From Caldilineales bacterium (GTDB lineage: Bacteria; Chloroflexota; Anaerolineae; Caldilineales; Caldilineaceae), in assembly GCA_012271135.1 (NCBI GenBank), contig JAAXGZ010000152.1, positions 18,940 through 82,939 on the forward strand: DNA of 64,000 nt. The letters are read 5' to 3'. The first letter of the stretch is position 1. Every line of letters begins with the position of its first letter. The position numbers and the translations under genes are program-made. Below are positions 8,987 to 15,809 of the stretch, in pieces. The notes below the pieces were generated by a model. That model was not told where the DNA came from, did no database searches, and worked only from the letters and a program-made list of their open reading frames with translations.

Positions 8987-9652
8987 ATGCAAATTCCGCT
9001 CTTTCCGCTCAACACGGTGCTGTTTCCCGGTATGGTGCTGCCGTTGCAGATCTTCGAGCCCCGGTACCTGAAGATGGTGGCCCGTTGCCTGTCGGACGAA
9101 GGCTGCTTCGGCGTGGTGCTCATCCGCGAGGGCGGTGAGGTCGGACCAACGGCCGAGCCGTACGGGGTGGGCACGCTGGCCCGGATCCAGTCCGTGGACA
9201 AGGAACCCGGTGGAACCCTGAACATTGTGGCGGTGGGCGTCCGGCGGTTCCAGATCAACGAGATGCTGGAAGATCAGCCCTGGCCAAGCGCCGACATCAC
9301 GGAGTGGCCGATCGACCCGGGCGAGCCATCCACCGTGGAACGGCTGAGCGACCGGGTCCGGGAGTTGTTCGGGGAGTACCGGACCAATCTCAGCGAGGCG
9401 ACCAACCTGAAGCTGAAGATCAACAGCATCCCGGACGAGCCCGAGGCGTTGGCCTCGCTGGTGGCCATCGCGATGCAAATCGAGCTGCGGGACAAGCAGA
9501 AGGTGATCGAGGCCGAGACCCTCCCCGCCATGCTGGAGGCCGAGGTGGGGCTGCTGGCCCGCGAAAAGATGATTCTGGAGTATGTCAGGGACTCCCAGGA
9601 CCGCCAGAAGCATCTGCGTCTGGGTCCCACCGGTCAGATGTTCCTGAACTGA
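8987..9652 (+). CDS. LON substrate-binding-domain protein (Lon N-terminal-like)
   Basis: A 221-residue protein made almost wholly of the LON/PUA-like domain found at the N terminus of Lon protease. IPLFPLNTVLFPG opens the protein, followed by LQIFEPRYLKMV and a GTLARI strand, with a helical tail. There is no AAA or protease domain, so it is a stand-alone form; such proteins are widespread and poorly characterised. The Leu-Pro-Leu-Phe opening fixes the ATG at 8987. It ends the moaB-side rightward run before tRNA-Val. Confidence 0.92.
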   Translation: MQIPLFPLNTVLFPGMVLPLQIFEPRYLKMVARCLSDEGCFGVVLIREGGEVGPTAEPYGVGTLARIQSVDKEPGGTLNIVAVGVRRFQINEMLEDQPWPSADITEWPIDPGEPSTVERLSDRVRELFGEYRTNLSEATNLKLKINSIPDEPEALASLVAIAMQIELRDKQKVIEAETLPAMLEAEVGLLAREKMILEYVRDSQDRQKHLRLGPTGQMFLN

Positions 9653-9678
9653 CGGGCGTGCTAGACTAGTCGGCCTAC

Positions 9679-9753
<75 letters not shown>

Positions 9754-9839
9754 TTTTCCGACCCGGGACTCCGACGGTGGATTGCGCCGCGTTGGTGTCC
9801 GGTTCCCTTCCCCGCCTTCTTGCCTGTTACAATCCCGGC

Positions 9840-10118
9840 CCAGTTCAGGGTCGGCCTTGGGGTTTGGCCCTCAAAGCGTGGATCGGGCCATGTCCGGCAG
9901 ATCCCGACCGGATGCAGAGAGTTCCCGCCCCGGCTGCAAGCGGGAGTCCGGATCGCCGCCGGATACCACCCGGGAGCGGGACGGGACATCCGGCGCGGCC
10001 GGATTCAACCGTCCCCGGCAGGCTCCGTTACCGGCCGCATGAGCGGCGCCCGTGGGGCGCAAGCCAGGTGGAACCGCGAGCAGTGCATCGTCCCGGCGAC
10101 AACGCACTGCCGTTTTGA
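9840..10118 (+). promoter_or_regulatory. T-box riboswitch leader upstream of thrS
   Basis: The spacer before thrS carries the signature of a T-box, an RNA that binds uncharged tRNA and switches a terminator off. Position 10065-10078 reads CAGGTGGAACCGCG, 12 of 14 matches to the T-box consensus AGGGTGGNACCGCG. It is followed by a terminator stem GCAGTGC/GCACTGC (10080-10110) and the tail CGTTTTG. Upstream, AGAGAG (9916-9921) precedes a hairpin TCCCGC/GCGGGA whose loop contains GGCTG, resembling the distal part of Stem I. An ACC triplet (9965-9967), a threonine codon, is placed where the specifier could be. A possible -10 (TACAAT) is at 9828-9833. The 5' boundary is estimated. Confidence 0.75.
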
Positions 10119-10171
10119 TTCTGCGGATCGTCGGCCGACGGTCCCGAATGTGGATCAGGAGTTTAATCGCG

Positions 10172-12013
10172 GTGAGCAAGCAGCAAGGCACACAGGAAGA
10201 CAGGCTATACCGGATTCGGCACAGCGCGGCCCACGTCATGGCCCAGGCTGTGCGCGAACTGTATCCGGATGCCCGGCTGGCCATCGGACCACCGATTCAG
10301 GACGGCTTCTATTACGACTTCGACCTGGGCATGGAAAAGGGCCGGCCTCGCACCTTCCTGCCGGAGGATTTGGAGGAGATTGAACGGCGCATACGCCGCA
10401 TTATTGGTGGCCAGCATCCGTTTGTATACCGGGAGGTTAACGCCGACGAGGCCCGTGTCCTGTTTGCCGACGAACCCTACAAGCTGGAACTGATCGAGGG
10501 CTTGGTCGAGGGCACGGTGGACGAGTACGGCGAGGAAACCGAAGGCAGCCAAGTCATCTCGACCTACACCCAGGACACTTTCGAGGATCTGTGCCGCGGC
10601 CCCCACGTGGAGCACACGGGCCAAATTCCGATTGAAGGCGTCAAGCTGATGAGCGTGGCCGGCGCTTATTGGCGCGGCGACGAGCACAGGCCCATGCTGC
10701 AGCGGATCTACGGTACCGCCTGGGCGAACGGCAAGCAGTTGAAGCGGCACCTCAAAATGCTGGAGGAGGCCCGCCAGCGGGATCACCGCAAGCTGGGCCG
10801 CGAGCTGTCGCTGTTTGTCTTCGACGAGGAGGTGGGACCCGGCCTGCCCCTATGGCTGCCCAATGGCGAGGTCATCATCAATGAACTGGAACAACTGGCC
10901 CGCGAGATGGAGACGGCGGCTGGCTACCGCCATGTCCGAACCCCCCACCTGACCAAGGAAAGCCTGTTCCAGCGCAGCGGCCATCTGCCGTATTACGCGG
11001 ATTCCATGTATCCGCCCATGGAGATGGAGGGGGTGCGGTACTACATTAAGCCGATGAACTGCCCCATGCACCACAAGATCTACGGCAGCGAGCCCCGCAG
11101 CTACCGGGATTTGCCGTTGCGTCTGGCCGAATACGGCACCTGCTACCGGTACGAGAAGAGCGGTGAGCTGATGGGGCTCATGCGCGTGCGGTCGATGCAG
11201 ATGAACGATGCCCACATCTACTGTTCGGAGGAACAGTTCGCGGCCGAGTTCATGGGCGTGATCGATCTTTATCTGCACTACTTCCGACTGTTCGGCATCG
11301 AGCAGTACCAGATGCGGCTGAGTACCCACCATCCCAAGGGCCTGGGCAAGAAGTACGTGGACAATGCGCGACTGTGGGCGCGCACCGAGGACCTGGTCCG
11401 GCGCACCATGCAGGAGGGGGAGGTGCCGTACGTCGAGGTGGCGGACGAGGCCGCCTTCTACGGACCCAAAATCGACGTGCAGGTTTGGAGTGCCATCGGC
11501 CGCGAGTTCACGCTGGCGACCAACCAGGTCGACTTTGCCGTCCCGACCCGCTTCGATCTGGTGTTTGTCAACTCGGACGGCGTGGAGGAGACACCGCTTT
11601 GCATTCACCGGGCCCCGCTCAGCACGCACGAGCGCATGATTGGGTTCCTGACCGAGCACTACGGCGGCAACTTCCCCCTGTGGCTGGCCCCCGAGCAGGT
11701 ACGCATCGTTCCCATCACCGACGACCATGTGGTGTCCGCCGAAGCCTTTCAGGCGGCCTGCGAGGCCCGCGGCCTGCGGGCGGGAGTCGATGCCTCGTCC
11801 GCGCGCATGAACGCCAAGATCCGTCAGGCGCAGCTTCTGCGCATTCCGGTGATGGCGGTGATTGGGGACCGGGAGGTTGCTGACGATACCGTGTCCCTGC
11901 GGCTGCGCAGCGGCCAGCGGCGGCAGGGCATGCCCCGTGCTGCCTGCCTGGCGCGCGCCACCGACCTGGTGGCCGAACGCAGTGCGGATCTGACGGAACT
12001 GCTGGCCGCGTGA
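10172..12013 (+). CDS. thrS: Threonine--tRNA ligase (TGS-less form)
   Basis: A 613-residue threonyl-tRNA synthetase. The editing domain has HSAAH (17-21) and CRGPH, the HxxxH/CxxxH zinc-like pair that hydrolyses mischarged Ser-tRNA. The class II catalytic core follows with MNCPMH, the motif-2 region TCYRYEKSGELMG and the C-terminal anticodon-binding domain. The usual N-terminal TGS domain is absent: the protein starts about 13 residues before HSAAH. The GTG at 10172 with AGGAG (10157-10161) upstream is the best start; the track's start at 10052 lies inside the T-box. Expression is expected to respond to uncharged tRNA-Thr through that leader. infC follows 126 bases later. Confidence 0.95.
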   Translation: MSKQQGTQEDRLYRIRHSAAHVMAQAVRELYPDARLAIGPPIQDGFYYDFDLGMEKGRPRTFLPEDLEEIERRIRRIIGGQHPFVYREVNADEARVLFADEPYKLELIEGLVEGTVDEYGEETEGSQVISTYTQDTFEDLCRGPHVEHTGQIPIEGVKLMSVAGAYWRGDEHRPMLQRIYGTAWANGKQLKRHLKMLEEARQRDHRKLGRELSLFVFDEEVGPGLPLWLPNGEVIINELEQLAREMETAAGYRHVRTPHLTKESLFQRSGHLPYYADSMYPPMEMEGVRYYIKPMNCPMHHKIYGSEPRSYRDLPLRLAEYGTCYRYEKSGELMGLMRVRSMQMNDAHIYCSEEQFAAEFMGVIDLYLHYFRLFGIEQYQMRLSTHHPKGLGKKYVDNARLWARTEDLVRRTMQEGEVPYVEVADEAAFYGPKIDVQVWSAIGREFTLATNQVDFAVPTRFDLVFVNSDGVEETPLCIHRAPLSTHERMIGFLTEHYGGNFPLWLAPEQVRIVPITDDHVVSAEAFQAACEARGLRAGVDASSARMNAKIRQAQLLRIPVMAVIGDREVADDTVSLRLRSGQRRQGMPRAACLARATDLVAERSADLTELLAA

Positions 12014-12139
12014 CCGGTCCCGGACGGAAACCAAGTTTGAAGTTCGGTCGGTCGGAGTGCTAGAGTATGCTTTGGAATCCGGGCAACGGAGTCCAAGCAG
12101 TGTTGGCCGGAAGCCATGCCTGACAGGGAGTAGAGAGCC

Positions 12140-12733
12140 ATAAGAAGAGGGAGACGCAACAACAACCGACGTCCGCAGATCGTCCTGCCGGACATCCGCG
12201 TGAACGAGCAGATCACCGCGCCTCAGGTGCGGGTGATTGACGATGCCGGCGAACAGATTGGGGTGATCGCCTTGGAAGAGGCGCGCGCCATGGCAACGGG
12301 GCGCCAGTTGGATCTGGTGGAGGTTGCCCGCAACGCCAATCCTCCAGTCTGCCGCATCATGGACCACGGCAAGTACATGTTCGACCGCCAGAAGCGGGAA
12401 CGTGACAAGCGTAAGGTTCAGTCGCGGGTGGAAGTCAAGGAGATCCGTCTCAGTCCGCGCACCGGCGAGCACGACGTGGCTATTGCGGTGGGCAAGATTG
12501 AACGGTTCATCGCGGACGGCTCGCGGGTCAAGGTGCGGGTGCGCTTCCGCGGGCGCGAGCGCTTCAACCAGGAAGTGGGCCGTCAGATGTTGCGCAAGGT
12601 GGCCCAGGAAGTCGCGGATTTCGCCACGGTCGAGTCCGAACCCTCCTCCGAAGGCAATACGCTGATCATGGTTTTGCTGCCGGCAACCCAGAAGAGCAGC
12701 GCGCCGGCCCGCCAGCGGGTGCCGGCCGCGTAG
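12140..12733 (+). CDS. infC: Translation initiation factor IF-3 (probable ATA start)
   Basis: IF-3 binds the 30S subunit, guards start-codon choice and prevents premature 50S joining. The typical N-domain (RVNEQITAPQVRVID) and C-domain (VEVKEIRLSPRTGEHD, KVRVRFRGRE) are present. The ORF track starts at GTG 12200, but that GTG is the Val of the conserved RVNEQI motif. The frame stays open upstream only to a TAG at 12131, and the peptide encoded there (RRGRRNNNRRPQIVLPDI) is the expected IF-3 leader. The only near-start codon available is ATA at 12140, giving 197 residues, with GGGAG 9 bases upstream. infC genes often use rare starts (ATT in E. coli) for autoregulation. rpmI follows by 11 bases. 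Confidence 0.88.
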   Translation: MRRGRRNNNRRPQIVLPDIRVNEQITAPQVRVIDDAGEQIGVIALEEARAMATGRQLDLVEVARNANPPVCRIMDHGKYMFDRQKRERDKRKVQSRVEVKEIRLSPRTGEHDVAIAVGKIERFIADGSRVKVRVRFRGRERFNQEVGRQMLRKVAQEVADFATVESEPSSEGNTLIMVLLPATQKSSAPARQRVPAA

Positions 12734-12744
12734 GGACGAGTGCC

Positions 12745-12954
12745 ATGCCCAAGATGAAGACCCACAAAGCCACCGCCAGCCGCTTCCGGATCACCCGGAA
12801 CGGCAAGGTCATTCGCCGCACCCAAGGCGGAGGCCACCTGCGGCGCAACAAGCATTCCCGCATGCGGCGGATCTACAAGAAGAACGTCGTGGGCAACGTG
12901 AAGAGCATGCGCAAGATGGTTCAGCGCATGGCTCCGGTTGTGGACAACAGCTGA
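12745..12954 (+). CDS. rpmI: 50S ribosomal protein L35
   Basis: A 69-residue, Lys/Arg-rich ribosomal protein opening with the family start MPKMKTHKATASRF. It has the standard place between infC and rplT, an order conserved across bacteria. The tail is slightly longer than in E. coli L35. Confidence 0.97.
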   Translation: MPKMKTHKATASRFRITRNGKVIRRTQGGGHLRRNKHSRMRRIYKKNVVGNVKSMRKMVQRMAPVVDNS

Positions 12955-13009
12955 TCCGCACCGGCCGTCGTCGGTCGCCGGCCGGACCTGCACCAGGAAA
13001 CAGAGACAT

Positions 13010-13366
13010 ATGCCCCGTTCCCGCCCCAAGGTATACGCGCGCAATCGGCACAAGAAGGTGCTCAAGAGCACCAAGGGTCAGTTTGGCGGCCGTTCGCGCC
13101 TGTTTCGCACCGCCAACGAGGCGCGGCTGCATTCGCTGCACTACGCCTATCGCGACCGGCGCACCCGGAAGCGCGATTTCCGTCGCCTGTGGATTACGCG
13201 CATCAATGCCGCGACCCGCATGCACGACATGAACTATGGCCAGTTCATCCACGGCCTGAAGCTGGCCGAGGTTGAAATCGACCGCAAGGTCCTGGCGGAC
13301 ATGGCCGTCCATGACGAAGCCGGGTTCGCCGCCCTGGTTGACGTGGCGAGGGCCCAGTTGGCCTGA
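13010..13366 (+). CDS. rplT: 50S ribosomal protein L20
   Basis: A 118-residue L20, a 23S rRNA-binding protein needed early in 50S assembly. It starts MPRSRPKVYARNRHKK and contains KGQFGGRSR and the central RKRDFRRLWI. The ATG at 13010 is chosen because the family begins there; the track's start lies in the rpmI gene. L20 is a translational repressor of the infC-rpmI-rplT message in several bacteria; whether it is here cannot be read from the sequence. Confidence 0.97.
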   Translation: MPRSRPKVYARNRHKKVLKSTKGQFGGRSRLFRTANEARLHSLHYAYRDRRTRKRDFRRLWITRINAATRMHDMNYGQFIHGLKLAEVEIDRKVLADMAVHDEAGFAALVDVARAQLA

Positions 13367-13430
13367 CCCCCATGCCCCTCGCAGGGGCATCCCGGCCGGG
13401 AGCTTCCCGGCTCTGGGACCGAATCCGGCC

Positions 13431-13453
13431 ACGGCCCTCCACGCGAGGGCCGT
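13431..13453 (+). terminator. Terminator after rplT
   Basis: A perfect 9-bp stem ACGGCCCTC/GAGGGCCGT with a CACGC loop, followed by TGTCTTGG. A second perfect hairpin, ATGCCCCT/AGGGGCAT (13372-13390), sits right after the rplT stop. Together they look like the end of the thrS-infC-rpmI-rplT transcript. Confidence 0.65.
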
Positions 13454-14225
13454 TGTCTTGGGTGTTGAAACCCGGCCCATCCGGTCCAACGCCCGAGCCG
13501 GGCACGCAACGGCACGAACTTCGAGCTTGAAACCGATACGCAGCCGGGTGAAGTTTGGTGGTGTGTTGCACGATCGGCTCTGCGGCCTCTTCCATTCGTT
13601 GCCGGTGTGGGTGCTTCCATGTTTGTATCAGGAGTCTGAACGTGCAACCATGAGTCGGAATCGGCTCCATGTTTGCGCGCAGCGCAAACATGCGATCGTT
13701 GTTTGCAAATAGAAGGGTGAAATCCAAGCAAGGAATCGTTGGTGTGTTATCGTGACCTGTTGTGCAAACAACAGGCCGATGAAATTCCATGTTGGTGGCG
13801 GATGCGAACAGCCCTTCGTTGTCGAATTCAGAAACCAGCCATCTTCAAGCCGTTGACCGGCTTGGCTCCACGTAACCGGTGGCATCGTTCGTGCCCAGAG
13901 ACGGAGCCCAGTCTTCTTTTGGTCAAATCTGGTTTACTGCTTGTACAGGGGTTTCCATTCCAAGTCGTCGCGGATTGTGGCGTCGGCGATTTGGGGACCC
14001 CAAACTGGTTGGCCATGAGGCGAACAACCGATCCGGTTGGCTGGAAACATGGCATGCGATACCGAAGTGGTCCAGCCTGGAGATGGCCGCATACACCGAC
14101 GGACTCAAGCTGTTGACCGGGGTTTGGCCCAGTCGTCGGCATGGTCGACTGCCAGACATGAACTGCAACCAGGCGCCGCTGGCCGTCGGGAGGTGCCAAT
14201 CCATCGGGGCCGGGAAGGCAACAGG
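13454..14225. other. Gene-free spacer with GTTTGC palindromes
   Basis: None of the ORFs in this 770-base stretch has a recognisable domain, and they overlap in several frames. Between about 13620 and 13775 there is a cluster of related motifs: TGTTTGTA, the perfect inverted repeat CATGTTTGCGC-GCA-GCGCAAACATG (13668-13692, 11-bp arms), TTGTTTGCAAA and TTGTGCAAACAAC. These look like operator or protein-binding sites rather than terminators, because no T tract follows. The nearest downstream gene is the Fic gene, more than 450 bases away. Confidence 0.5.
13668..13692. repeat. Perfect 11-bp inverted repeat CATGTTTGCGC / GCGCAAACATG
   Basis: Two exact 11-base arms are separated by GCA. GTTTGC/GCAAAC half-sites recur within 90 bases on the right (TTGTTTGCAAA, then TTGTGCAAACAAC). 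The arrangement suits a dimeric regulator; a simple transcriptional terminator is less likely as there is no T-run on either side. Confidence 0.55.
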
Positions 14226-15380
14226 GTGAACCATTTGACCTCCTCTTTACGGGCCGGGCGATACGAGGAGCAGCCGGAAGGATTTCGGGCGTTCCTGCCC
14301 ACCGATCTTCCACCGAACCCACCGGTTGTCCTGTCCGAAGATCTGTCAATTCGACTGGAGCAAGCGAGCCACGCACTGGGGCGCTTGGACGGCATCATCC
14401 AAACTCTTCCCAATCCGGATAGGTTCGTAATGATGTACGTGCGGAGGGAAGCAGTTCTCTCATCACAGATCGAGGGTACGCAAAGCTCGCTTCTGGACCT
14501 CCTGGCAGCCGAGGCCCGGGTTTCAATTCCGGACACTCCTCACGACGTGTCCGAGGTGCTGAACTACGTCAGGGCGTTGAACCATGGTCTGAGGGCACTG
14601 GGTGATCAGGAGATCTCGGTCCCGCTCCTGTGCGAACTGCATGGCATTCTGCTGCGTGAGACACGAGGTTCTGAACTGTCTCCGGGAAAATTGCGCAACC
14701 AGCAGGTTTGGATTGGCCCAAGACACACTCCGATTGAACATGCATTGTTCGTTCCGCCGCCGGCCCACGCAGTGGCCCGTTCCATGGGCAGTCTTGTGGA
14801 GTACATCAATTCGCCCAAGGACCTGCCGACACTGGTCTGGATTGGGTTGGTGCATGTTCAGTTCGAGACGATTCATCCATTCCTTGACGGCAACGGTCGC
14901 CTGGGCCGCTTGTTGATTACGTTGTTGCTGCAGCGGGAAGGCAAGCTGCAACATCCCGTCTTGTACTTGTCACACTATTTCAAACGTCGTCGGCCGGAAT
15001 ACTACGCACATTTGCAGGATGTACGCGACACAGGTTCCTGGGAGAGCTGGCTCGTATTTCATCTGGACGGGATCGCGGATGTGGCCGACAAGGCAATCAG
15101 GGACGCACGCGCGATTCTTGAACTTCGGGAAACGGACCGCCTGACCATCGCTCGTGAACTGGCACACCAGTCCGGGATCGGTTACAGACTGCTGGACAAC
15201 CTCTTCGAACGACCAGTTGTCACAGTCCGGAATGTGATGGAGATGTTGGAGGTTTCCTATGACGTGTCTCGCAGGTTGATCCTGAAAATGGCCTCGTTGG
15301 GCATCCTGGATGAACTCGGGGATCGCAAGCGCAACAAGGCTTGGTTGTACCGGGACTACTTCAACCTGATCAGCGTTTGA
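14226..15380 (+). CDS. Fic family protein (probable AMP transferase, self-inhibited)
   Basis: A 384-residue Fic protein; such enzymes usually move AMP from ATP onto a Ser, Thr or Tyr of a target protein. The catalytic loop is HPFLDGNGRLGR at 217-228, with the key His217, Asp/Asn and both Arg present. An N-terminal inhibitory motif of the (S/T)xxxE(G/N) type is visible as SSQIEG (79-84), which would block ATP binding until relieved. A winged-helix-like domain follows at the C terminus (VTVRNVMEMLEVSYDV...). This is the common chromosomal arrangement rather than a Doc toxin, and no separate antitoxin gene is seen. The GTG at 14226 is preferred because the family similarity starts just after it; the track's 63 extra residues are unlike Fic. 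Confidence 0.9.
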   Translation: MNHLTSSLRAGRYEEQPEGFRAFLPTDLPPNPPVVLSEDLSIRLEQASHALGRLDGIIQTLPNPDRFVMMYVRREAVLSSQIEGTQSSLLDLLAAEARVSIPDTPHDVSEVLNYVRALNHGLRALGDQEISVPLLCELHGILLRETRGSELSPGKLRNQQVWIGPRHTPIEHALFVPPPAHAVARSMGSLVEYINSPKDLPTLVWIGLVHVQFETIHPFLDGNGRLGRLLITLLLQREGKLQHPVLYLSHYFKRRRPEYYAHLQDVRDTGSWESWLVFHLDGIADVADKAIRDARAILELRETDRLTIARELAHQSGIGYRLLDNLFERPVVTVRNVMEMLEVSYDVSRRLILKMASLGILDELGDRKRNKAWLYRDYFNLISV

Positions 15381-15809
15381 GTACGGGTGGTTCAGGTACC
15401 GCGGCAAGGAGGTGACATTGGCCGGGACATCCAGTTGCACTGGACCATCGGTTCCGTATGTTTGGTTGTATAGCGGTTATGCCTCTCATCCCAGCATCGC
15501 TCCGGGATGGATCGCCACAGGCTTAGGGGTCCACGGCCTGAAGTTGCTCCCAGGCTTCTGCCATATCCTTTGCCAGCTTCGTATTGGATGCCATGCCAGT
15601 GCGCCCATGATTAATATATGAATATTGTATCATTTTTATATCGACCATTCACCCCGTCGGATCGGTTAGCCGATCCGACGGATGCCTTGGCTCCGCATTA
15701 CACAGGGATCCGTTCCTCTGTCCCTCTGCCGGAGCCATTGGGACTTTCGCTGAGGGAATGTTTCAGGACATCGCTGTTGCCGGCTGACACGAATTGAGAA
15801 AGGCTTCCG
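15381..15809. other. Spacer with strong hairpin and AT-rich block
   Basis: I find no gene here. The stretch contains an AT-rich block (15610-15641, TTAATATATGAATATTGTATC and following), unlike the GC-rich surroundings, and a perfect 12-bp hairpin at 15654-15681. It probably holds the end of the Fic transcript and the promoter of the large glycosidase-like gene, whose ribosome binding site GAGAAAGG lies at about 15795. Confidence 0.55.
15654..15681. repeat. Perfect 12-bp hairpin CCGTCGGATCGG / CCGATCCGACGG
   Basis: The arms are exact, with a four-base TTAG loop. No T-run follows immediately on either strand, so it is not a textbook terminator. It lies between an AT-rich block and the large gene at 15810. 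Confidence 0.6.

Noticed and set aside
10850-12472. 540-residue minus-strand ORF across thrS and infC
   Set aside because: It is antisense to two well-recognised genes and has no family resemblance.
15654-15681. Terminator call for the 12-bp hairpin after the Fic gene
   Set aside because: No T tract follows on either strand, so it is listed as a hairpin only.
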